Below, in pieces: positions 14,452 through 20,667 of a DNA stretch of 20,667 nt (positions are counted from its first letter, which is position 1; each line of letters starts with the position of its first letter). The DNA comes from an uncultured Dechloromonas sp. (GTDB lineage: Bacteria; Pseudomonadota; Gammaproteobacteria; Burkholderiales; Rhodocyclaceae). Where the stretch lies: assembly GCA_946477505.1 (NCBI GenBank), contig CAMKYP010000014.1:1-20667 (forward strand), read 5' to 3'. The notes under the pieces are model-generated. The model made no database searches. It saw nothing but the letters and a program-made list of their open reading frames with translations, and was not told the origin of the DNA. A program made the translations under genes and the position numbers.

Positions 14452-15117
14452 CTAGTGCGTACGCCGCAGGAAGCTGCTAGCCCGCGATTCATCAACCAGC
14501 CGGGCAGCCGTATCGATCTGCTTACCAACCGCCCGTACCAGCAACATCTGGAAAAGACGGCCGAGGAGGAGTGTATTGGCCATCGCATCGCGCCGCCCTT
14601 CCCCGCCTCCCATCCCGAATATCTCGAGCCATTGGTCAAGCGGCATCACGGTATGCCCCTTGTCCTCGAACATCGATGGCATGAGCCAGGCCATATCCAC
14701 CCATTGCGGCTGGAAATCGAGGCCAAGACGCTCCTTGTAGGCGCGTTGCAGAAAGCCACCCACGTACGGAACGTGGTAGGTCACCATCGGCGCCTTGGCG
14801 GCAAAGAGCAGGAAGGCCATCAATTGGCGGTCAACGGCCGCCCCCTCGCCATCCAGCGTCGAGAAATCGACATAAAAAGTGTCATCCGGCTGGATTGCCC
14901 CCTGCCAGACACTGCCGGCGGCGATGCCCAGCAGTTGATCCTTTTCGGGATCGAGACCGCTGCTGACGATATCGATGACCAGATAGCGGGTATGGAAATG
15001 AAGATCCTCGAGCGCCGGTGCAGGACTGCCGCGCCAGGCATCCAGCGATGCCCTGACATCCTCCGACAATCCGCTCGGCGCGCCGCCGCGAAACAGGAAT
15101 TTCTTGAGGCCGAGCAT
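14452..15117 (-). CDS. DEDDh exonuclease-fold protein, catalytically degenerate
   Basis: The 221-residue protein aligns by eye with DnaQ-like 3'-5' exonucleases: 'YLVIDIVSSGLDPEKDQLLG' for ExoI, 'TYHVPYVGGFLQRAY' for ExoII, 'PLDQWLEIFG' plus 'GRRDAMANTLLLGRLF' for ExoIII. Four of the five active-site residues are changed. The Asp49 of ExoI is kept, but the Glu two places on is Val51, the ExoII Asp is Val119, the ExoIII His is Arg176 and the last Asp is Asn181. It should not bind the two metal ions and so should not cut nucleic acid. It sits 2 nt downstream of the CBS/DUF294 gene and 8 nt upstream of the symporter. A binding or regulatory role beside the DUF294 proteins is the likely remaining function. 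Confidence 0.85.
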   Translation of the reverse strand: MLGLKKFLFRGGAPSGLSEDVRASLDAWRGSPAPALEDLHFHTRYLVIDIVSSGLDPEKDQLLGIAAGSVWQGAIQPDDTFYVDFSTLDGEGAAVDRQLMAFLLFAAKAPMVTYHVPYVGGFLQRAYKERLGLDFQPQWVDMAWLMPSMFEDKGHTVMPLDQWLEIFGMGGGEGRRDAMANTLLLGRLFQMLLVRAVGKQIDTAARLVDESRASSFLRRTH

Positions 15118-15119
15118 GA

Positions 15120-17090
15120 TCAGTTCACCTGGTAATCGAGTTTGAGACGGGTCTGGATCTTGCGCGCCTGGCGGAAGGATTCCTTGAGGATGCGGCGATC
15201 CAGTTCGTTCAAGGTTTCCGGATCGATCAGATTGTCGCCCTGCTTGCCCGGTTCGCCCTCCAGGTACTGGTGCTGCAGGCGTAGCAACTGGATGAAATTG
15301 AGCCCTTCGAGGACGGCGTTGATTTCATCGGCGCGGATGTTCAAGCGCTGCGCGGCCAGACGCAAACGCTGAATCGAATTGGTATTGTGCACGCCGCTGG
15401 CCATGGCATAGATACGCGCCACATCGACGAAAATCCGCGAACCGTACTTTTTCAGGTCGATCTTGCCGGGATGATCCGGCTCGAGATCGGTCAGGAAATC
15501 GCGAATCTTGCCGAGCGGCGGTTCGACATCGAGCGCGTTCTTGGCCATGGCGCGCAGGAACATTGGGTTGGAGGCTGTCAGGGCCAGCAAATGGCGGCGC
15601 ATGGCCTCGGCCAACTCTGCTTTGCCGAACAAGGGCCGGAAATCGAAGAAGATCGTTGCGTTGAGCAAGGCGTCCGGATGCGGCTGGCGAATCCAACTGC
15701 CGAATTGCTCCTTCCACTCGTCGAGCGTCAGGCACCACTGCGGATTGCTGGCCATGATGTTGCCCTTGCACAACGGGAAACCGCAGCGATCGAGATCCTT
15801 GTTCACATCCAGGGCATAGGCCAGGAAGCGCTGCTTCAGCGCATCGACCGACGCACCTTCGGGCGGCTGGAAAACGATGCCGTTATCCTGATCCGTGCTG
15901 AAGGTCTGTTCGTCGCGCCCCTCCGAACCGAAAGCCAGCCACGCCCAGTCGATACCATCGAAAGCATGCTTTTCCAGATTGAGCTGGATGACGTGCCGGG
16001 TCAGCGCATCGTTGAGCGCCGAAATGAACTGGGTCAGCTGCTCCGACCCCACACCCTGGGCCAGCATGTTGAAGGCCAGTTGGCGCACGTCGGCGGCAGC
16101 CTGTTGCAAGGCTTCGACATTGTGCGCGCCATCGATGGCCTGTCGAATCTGGCGCAAGCCGACACGCTGCAACGAGAAGAGGTCGCGCTCCGACACCACA
16201 CCGGTCAGGCGACCTTCCGCGTCCGTCACCAGCACATGGCGGATGCCGTGCGTGGCCATGGCAAACATGGCGTCGTACGCCGTGGCGTGCTCTTCGAGCA
16301 TGAACGGACTTGGCGTCATCGCCTCGCCGACTGGCGTACTCAACGGCAATTCGGCCAACACCACGCGGTCGAGCAGATCGGTACGCGTGAACACGCCAAC
16401 CGCCTTTCGGTCCTCGCCCGCCACGACCAGTGAACCGACACCGGCCTGCGACATGGTTTCCAACGCGGCCCGCAGCGGCGTATCCGGGGTCACGGTAATC
16501 GGCGAACGCGAGCCGATGCCGGCCAGCGGCGAATTCAGCGTCTGCTGTTCGCTGGCGCGCTGGGCGAACTGGAGTTGCAACTGCCGACGCGACTGGTCGA
16601 GCAGGCTGGCGATGTACTGCGTGCAAAACAGGTTGAATTCCGGACTGGAGGCAACCAGCGCCAGAAAATCCTCGGCCGGCAACTGGTAGCAGAAGCTGTC
16701 CTCGACGGCCAGATAGACATTGGTGGACGGCCGCCCGGCGGTGACTGCACCGATGGGGAAGCCTTCCCCGGCGCCCAGGCTGAGGATGGAATACTCGGTC
16801 ACCGTCACCTCGCCCGCTTGGCGCGCCTGAACCTTGCCGGACTCGATCAGGTAGAAGTAACGGACGTTACCTGCGTCGGGGCCGATGATCTCGCTGCCGG
16901 CAGGATAAAACGCAATCTGCGCCTTTTCTGCGAATCGCTGCAGCGCATCGGGCTGCATTTTGTTGAACGGCGCATGATTGCGAAGAAATGCAATGGTATT
17001 GCCGGCCATGCGGGTGCGGCCCTGTTCGCGCAGCGTCATTTCCACCTGACCAACGACCATTTCCTGCCCTGTTTGCTGTTGCGTACTCAC
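15120..17090 (-). CDS. cNMP-binding / CBS-pair / DUF294 nucleotidyltransferase-like protein
   Basis: The 656-residue cytoplasmic protein has, in order, a cyclic-nucleotide-binding-type domain (about 30-160, 'GSEIIGPDAGNVRYFYLIES'), a pair of CBS domains (about 195-315, 'GVFTRTDLLDRV' and 'GVVSERDLFSLQ'), the DUF294 nucleotidyltransferase-like domain (about 335-480) with 'GSEGRDEQTFSTDQDN' at 388-403, and the C-terminal substrate-binding-like DUF294_C domain (about 515-656). The GS-R-E and DxD elements of the polymerase-beta fold are present, so transferase activity is possible. Start is GTG at 17090, preceded by GAGG. Such proteins often neighbour acetate-type symporters and exonuclease genes. 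It probably senses adenine nucleotides and controls transport or signalling; its reaction is not known. Confidence 0.92.
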   Translation of the reverse strand: MSTQQQTGQEMVVGQVEMTLREQGRTRMAGNTIAFLRNHAPFNKMQPDALQRFAEKAQIAFYPAGSEIIGPDAGNVRYFYLIESGKVQARQAGEVTVTEYSILSLGAGEGFPIGAVTAGRPSTNVYLAVEDSFCYQLPAEDFLALVASSPEFNLFCTQYIASLLDQSRRQLQLQFAQRASEQQTLNSPLAGIGSRSPITVTPDTPLRAALETMSQAGVGSLVVAGEDRKAVGVFTRTDLLDRVVLAELPLSTPVGEAMTPSPFMLEEHATAYDAMFAMATHGIRHVLVTDAEGRLTGVVSERDLFSLQRVGLRQIRQAIDGAHNVEALQQAAADVRQLAFNMLAQGVGSEQLTQFISALNDALTRHVIQLNLEKHAFDGIDWAWLAFGSEGRDEQTFSTDQDNGIVFQPPEGASVDALKQRFLAYALDVNKDLDRCGFPLCKGNIMASNPQWCLTLDEWKEQFGSWIRQPHPDALLNATIFFDFRPLFGKAELAEAMRRHLLALTASNPMFLRAMAKNALDVEPPLGKIRDFLTDLEPDHPGKIDLKKYGSRIFVDVARIYAMASGVHNTNSIQRLRLAAQRLNIRADEINAVLEGLNFIQLLRLQHQYLEGEPGKQGDNLIDPETLNELDRRILKESFRQARKIQTRLKLDYQVN

Positions 17091-17105
17091 GACAACCTCG
17101 TTTTT

Positions 17106-18161
17106 TCAGAGTGCATAGTTTAACTTGAGACGTTGTTGCAGGCGTTTGGCCTGCTTGAGCGCCTCACGGAGTATGGCCTGATCCATGTCGTTCAATGCAG
17201 CGGGTTTCAGACCGGAACCCGCCGTCACTCCGGCAGCTGCGGCGGCAATCTGCTGCGTCAGCCGCAGCCGCAGGATGTGGGAAAAAGCCGCGTCGAGACT
17301 GGCAAGCTCGATCTCCGGCAAACCGACTGCCTTGCCGGCCTGGTGCAGACGCTCCGAGGTATTGACGCTCGGTGTTCCGGCGGTCAGCGCAAAGATGCGG
17401 GCTGCGTCGACAAATATCCGACTGCCGAACTTCTTGAGGTCGACTTCCCCTGCCCCATTCACCGCGACCTCGCCACGGAAATTCAAGGGCGCTTCGGCAT
17501 GCAGCGCATTCGCCGCCATCAGATGCTGGAAAGCCGGCGTGCTGCTCGTCAGCGACAGCAACAGGGTGCGCAGTTGCTCGCCCAGGGCGAGATTTCCATG
17601 CAGCGGGCGCAGGTCGAAGAAGATGCTGGCGTTGAGCAAGGCTTCGGGCTCGGGACGACGCACCCACTCGATGAACTGCTCCCGCCACTCGTCGAGCGAC
17701 AGGCACCAGGCTGGATTACCGGCCATGATCTTGCCCCGGCACAACGCAAAGCCGCAGTCGGCCAGGTGCTGATTCGCTTCCTGCGCGAAAGGCAGGAACA
17801 GGTCGCGCAAGGCGCCGGCTTCCTGCTCGCTGCTGGCATGGAAAAGCAGACCGTTGTCCTGGTCGGTAACAAAGGTCTGCTCGTGCCGCCCCTCGGAGCC
17901 GAGGGCCAGCCAGCACCATGCCACTTGCGGCAGCCTATGGTTGCGCGCTGTCAGGTCGACAACCCGTGAAGACAGGCGATCGTTGAACAGCGAAATCAGA
18001 CGAGTCGCCGCCACGCCATCCATGCCGCCGGCCAGCGCCCCCAACAGGTGCGCACGAACAGCATCAGCCAAGGCCGGCGCCTCGTCCAGAGTGGGCAGCG
18101 CATCAATCGCTGCAAAGAGATCGATACGCTGTTGGCAAAGCAGCAAAGGCGCAGTGCTCAC
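17106..18161 (-). CDS. DUF294 nucleotidyltransferase-like protein lacking sensory domains
   Basis: The 351-residue protein is a tandem paralogue of the C-terminal half of the next gene. It has 'GSEGRHEQTFVTDQDN' at 88-103, 'MAGNPAWCLSLDEWREQF', 'LLNASIFFDLRPLHG', 'DLKKFGSRIFVDAARIFAL' and a closing 'RLQQRLKLNYAL' that matches 'KIQTRLKLDYQV' of its neighbour. The cNMP and CBS domains are absent. The start is GTG at 18161, 5 nt after the stop of the sensor-exonuclease, and 15 nt separate it from the following paralogue. The active-site elements are intact. The two may form a heteromer with one regulated and one free catalytic unit, like the GlnD-type logic of sensor-linked transferases; this is inference. 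Confidence 0.88.
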   Translation of the reverse strand: MSTAPLLLCQQRIDLFAAIDALPTLDEAPALADAVRAHLLGALAGGMDGVAATRLISLFNDRLSSRVVDLTARNHRLPQVAWCWLALGSEGRHEQTFVTDQDNGLLFHASSEQEAGALRDLFLPFAQEANQHLADCGFALCRGKIMAGNPAWCLSLDEWREQFIEWVRRPEPEALLNASIFFDLRPLHGNLALGEQLRTLLLSLTSSTPAFQHLMAANALHAEAPLNFRGEVAVNGAGEVDLKKFGSRIFVDAARIFALTAGTPSVNTSERLHQAGKAVGLPEIELASLDAAFSHILRLRLTQQIAAAAAGVTAGSGLKPAALNDMDQAILREALKQAKRLQQRLKLNYAL

Positions 18162-18166
18162 GGCAA

Positions 18167-20326
18167 TCAGTATTTCACCCGGGCGAAATAGGTCTTCTCG
18201 GCCGCTTCCAGCGCCTGACGCACTGTAACGATCCCCTTGTCTTCCAGCAGCTTGACCAGCTTGAGGAATACTTCGCCAGTCGCCAGCGCATCCTCCAGCG
18301 CGTTATGACGCGCGCCGATGGTGATACCGAGGCGCTCCAGGATCACGTCCAGCTTGTGCGACTCCTGGTTCGGATGCACCACGGCCGACAGCAGCAGCGT
18401 ATCGAGTACCGGCTGCGTAAAGCGGATGCCGGTGCGCTCTTCCTTCAATTGCAGGAAACGCATGTCGAAAGCAGCGTTGTGGGCGATCAGCACCGTGTCT
18501 TCGCAAAACTCATGGAAGGCAGGCAGTACAACGTCGATGTTGGGCTGGCCGCGCACCATGTCCTCCGTGATGCCATGGATGGGAATGGATTCCGGCTTGA
18601 GGGGAATTTCCGGGTCGACGATCTGATTGAAGGTTTCCTGGCGCAGCAATCGGTTGTTGACGATGCGCGCTGCGCCGATCTGGATGATCTCGTCGCCGTT
18701 GGACGGCTCCAGGCCGGTCGTCTCGGTGTCGAACACTGTGTAGGTCAGCTCGGACAGCTTGCGATCGAGGTCGATGGATTTATCCTCGAACTTGAACAGG
18801 TCGAAATCGTAGTACTCAGGCCGCCCGGTGACATGGCGTTCCTCGATCACCTGCTCGGCTTCCGGGATGGCCACCGGCAGCACGAAGCGGAAGAATGCCC
18901 GGTGGGCTGCCTTCTCGCGCTCGTACCAGATTTCACCGCCATGGCGGTCGATAACATCGCGCAGGGTCAGCGGCGAGCTTTCGCTGCCGATCTGCATCGA
19001 CTCCATTTCCCAGGTGTAGAAAGTCTCCGACGACATCGCCGGGCCGGCCCAGATCAGGTCGAGATAGGCCAACTTGCCATTGGAGGTCAGCCGGAAGCGC
19101 AGTTCGCGCGGTGCATAGTGATCCTGCAGCTTGGACGCCAGCGAGACCAGGGCGAAAACCAGCGAGAAACTGTCTGCCTTGATCCACAGATTTTCATCCA
19201 TTTCCTCTGTCTTGGTCGGCAGCTTGAGCTTGTCGTCGATGCGACGCTGGGCAGCGGCGACGATATCGATGCCCAGCACATCTTCCAACGGCCAGCGCGT
19301 CTTGATGGCATCGGAAAACTGGTTCATGGTCTGATCGATAACCTGGCTGCGCTTGGCGACCTCGTCGTCGATGACGTGCAGGAAGCGCTGGCGCAACTCC
19401 GGCTCCATGTCCGGATAGTCGATCAGGTTGGCCACTGCGGCCCGGATGTTGCCGATCGCCGAGCGACTGCCTTGAGTCAGCGTGTGCAACGCCCGATCGC
19501 GGCGCTCTTCCTCCTCGATGCTGCGCGTGATGTTCTCGACGGTCAGCACGTAGCCCGACATCGACGCCTCGCCCGCCCCACCGAGTACCGGCACCATCTG
19601 GATACGCAGTAGCTGGCCGCCGCGCGTGGTGGTGATGAAATTGGCGATTGCCGTCTTGCCGTTGGCCAGACGCTGGTGAATGACCTCGCGGGCATGCTCG
19701 ACCTGGCTCTTTTCCAGAATCGAGAAGATCGAACGCCCCAACCCGATCAGCGCCCCGCCGGCCACCGAGGTCGGCCCTTGGGACAGCGCCTTGAACTGCA
19801 GCCGGGCACGGTTGTTGTAGAGCAGGATGCGACCGTCCAGGTTGCAGACGACGACAGCCTGCGCCAGTTCCGACATCAGCGCCGCCAGCCGGTTCTTTTC
19901 CTCCTCGACAGAGGCCTTGGCGCGGGCGATCTGCGAATCGACGTCGTCCATCAGCGCATCGCGCTGCTGCGCCAGGTCGTTGGCGGCCTGCGCCAACTGC
20001 TGCACCTCGGGAGGTCCTTCCGGCGCCACGCGGAAATTGCGGTTGGCCCCGAGCATCAGGCGCAGCGTTTCTGCCATGCGCAGCAGACCTTCGACGTATT
20101 GCTTGAACAACCTGTGCAACACCAGCACGCCGATCACGAAACCGAACAGCGTCATCATGGTGCCGACCGGCAGGCGGGAAACCAGCAGCTCGGTCAGCAT
20201 GTTGCGCTCCGCCTCCTTCATGTCCAGCCAGACGAGCAGCGAGGTGACGACGAACGGGCCGGTCATGAGCAGACCGAGCACGACCACGGCGAGGATGAAA
20301 CGATGTTTTGCCTTCATGGCAGGCAT
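18167..20326 (-). CDS. Membrane sensor-like protein (PAS, degenerate histidine kinase) fused to a DEDDh exonuclease
   Basis: The 719-residue protein has two transmembrane helices (about 8-33 and 50-70), a HAMP-like/coiled linker to about 155, a PAS-type domain (about 155-275, 'ELAQAVVVCNLDGRILLYNN'), then a region laid out like a histidine kinase. There the phospho-accepting HE(L)R(T)P box reads 'TLTQGSRSAIGNIRAA' without His. The ATPase part keeps only the 'DRHGGEIWYERE' end, with N- and G-boxes lost. From about 527 follows a complete DnaQ-like exonuclease: Asp533 and Glu535 in 'FDTETTGLEP', Asp621 in 'HNAAFDMRFL', His674 and Asp679 in 'ARHNALEDA', all DEDDh residues present. The start may be ATG 20326 or 20317, neither with a clear ribosome site. 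Signal input would thus modulate a nuclease rather than phosphotransfer. Confidence 0.9.
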   Translation of the reverse strand: MPAMKAKHRFILAVVVLGLLMTGPFVVTSLLVWLDMKEAERNMLTELLVSRLPVGTMMTLFGFVIGVLVLHRLFKQYVEGLLRMAETLRLMLGANRNFRVAPEGPPEVQQLAQAANDLAQQRDALMDDVDSQIARAKASVEEEKNRLAALMSELAQAVVVCNLDGRILLYNNRARLQFKALSQGPTSVAGGALIGLGRSIFSILEKSQVEHAREVIHQRLANGKTAIANFITTTRGGQLLRIQMVPVLGGAGEASMSGYVLTVENITRSIEEEERRDRALHTLTQGSRSAIGNIRAAVANLIDYPDMEPELRQRFLHVIDDEVAKRSQVIDQTMNQFSDAIKTRWPLEDVLGIDIVAAAQRRIDDKLKLPTKTEEMDENLWIKADSFSLVFALVSLASKLQDHYAPRELRFRLTSNGKLAYLDLIWAGPAMSSETFYTWEMESMQIGSESSPLTLRDVIDRHGGEIWYEREKAAHRAFFRFVLPVAIPEAEQVIEERHVTGRPEYYDFDLFKFEDKSIDLDRKLSELTYTVFDTETTGLEPSNGDEIIQIGAARIVNNRLLRQETFNQIVDPEIPLKPESIPIHGITEDMVRGQPNIDVVLPAFHEFCEDTVLIAHNAAFDMRFLQLKEERTGIRFTQPVLDTLLLSAVVHPNQESHKLDVILERLGITIGARHNALEDALATGEVFLKLVKLLEDKGIVTVRQALEAAEKTYFARVKY

Positions 20327-20386
20327 CCCGGAATGGTTGGTTATTGTTGCGAACAGCCTCCGGCAGCAAGCCGGAAAGTGTCGGAA

Positions 20387-20667
20387 TCAGGCCATGCCGA
20401 GCATGCCCTTGACCTTGAGCACCAGATCCTTGGTCGAGAACGGCTTGGTCACGTAGGCGTCGGCGCCGATGGCCAAGCCCTTGGCCACCTCGGTCTCCCG
20501 CCCCTTGGCGGTGAGCATGACGACCTGCAGCCCGGCCTTCTCCGGATTGGCGCGCAAGGCTTCGCAGACCTCGAAGCCTGACTTCTTCGGCATCATGACG
20601 TCGAGCAGCACGAGATCGGGCCGGAAGCTATCGACCTTGGCAAGCGCTTCCTCGCCGTCGACGGCGA
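20387..20667 (-). CDS. CheY-like single-domain response regulator (N-terminus cut by window end)
   Basis: The frame is open from the window edge to TGA at 20387-20389 and gives the last ~93 residues of a receiver domain. It has the phospho-acceptor Asp in 'LVLLDVMMPKKSGFEV', the Thr of 'VVMLTAKG' and the conserved Lys of 'DAYVTKPFSTKDL'. It ends right after the receiver ('LVLKVKGMLGMA'), so no DNA-binding or output domain is attached. Sixty bases separate it from the sensor-exonuclease downstream. The histidine kinase that phosphorylates it is not in the window, as the adjacent sensor lacks the phospho-accepting His. It likely acts by protein contact. Confidence 0.92.
   Translation of the reverse strand, partial: AVDGEEALAKVDSFRPDLVLLDVMMPKKSGFEVCEALRANPEKAGLQVVMLTAKGRETEVAKGLAIGADAYVTKPFSTKDLVLKVKGMLGMA

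Noticed and set aside
15387..16433. 348-residue open frame on the plus strand
   Set aside because: It is antisense to the CBS/DUF294 gene; composition is His/Gln/Arg-rich as expected from the complementary strand of a GC-rich gene.
18305..19612. 435-residue open frame on the plus strand
   Set aside because: It lies antisense to the sensor-exonuclease gene, whose domains and catalytic residues are clear. The product has no recognisable domain and no ribosome site.

Overview
The window looks like chromosomal DNA of a GC-rich betaproteobacterium, most like the Rhodocyclales (Azoarcus/Thauera/Dechloromonas relatives). This is a judgement from protein style and gene content, not from a search. 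It holds two very different blocks that meet at a tRNA-Ser(GGA) gene (11760-11850, minus strand).

Left block (1-11.7 kb) is an accessory catabolic region. It starts with the last codons of an AraC-type regulator and a complete AraC-type regulator on the minus strand. Divergent from the latter is a compact plus-strand cluster: a small periplasmic cytochrome c, a thiamine-diphosphate (ThDP) enzyme with a clear twin-arginine signal, a small unrecognised cytoplasmic protein, a soluble glucose-dehydrogenase-type PQQ enzyme, and a PVA-dehydrogenase-type quinohaemoprotein carrying its own cytochrome c domain. Together these suggest a largely periplasmic route: PQQ enzymes oxidise alcohols to carbonyl compounds, electrons pass to cytochrome c, and an exported ThDP enzyme cleaves or decarboxylates the oxo product. 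Then comes a decayed stretch (8438-9345) with a frameshifted fragment of a streptogramin-lyase-like beta-propeller and a wrecked AraC gene. An AlkK-like fatty acyl-CoA ligase follows. Between that ligase and the 3' end of the tRNA lies the N-terminal stump of a tyrosine-recombinase integrase, so the left block is probably an old, partly decayed genomic island inserted at tRNA-Ser.

Right block (11.8-20.7 kb) is a tightly packed minus-strand operon of core character. In transcription order it has a CheY-like receiver protein (cut by the window end), a membrane sensor-like protein with a degenerate histidine-kinase core fused to an intact DEDDh exonuclease, two tandem DUF294 nucleotidyltransferase-like proteins (the second with cNMP-binding and CBS domains), a second exonuclease-fold protein that has lost most of its catalytic residues, a VC_2705-type sodium/solute (acetate-type) symporter, its DUF4212 small partner, and a small membrane protein. 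The layout suggests signal-controlled uptake of short-chain carboxylates. The fused sensor-exonuclease together with a dead exonuclease paralogue is the most unusual part.

The tRNA has its own visible promoter and a good intrinsic terminator. No CRISPR array, rRNA or intact insertion sequence was seen.
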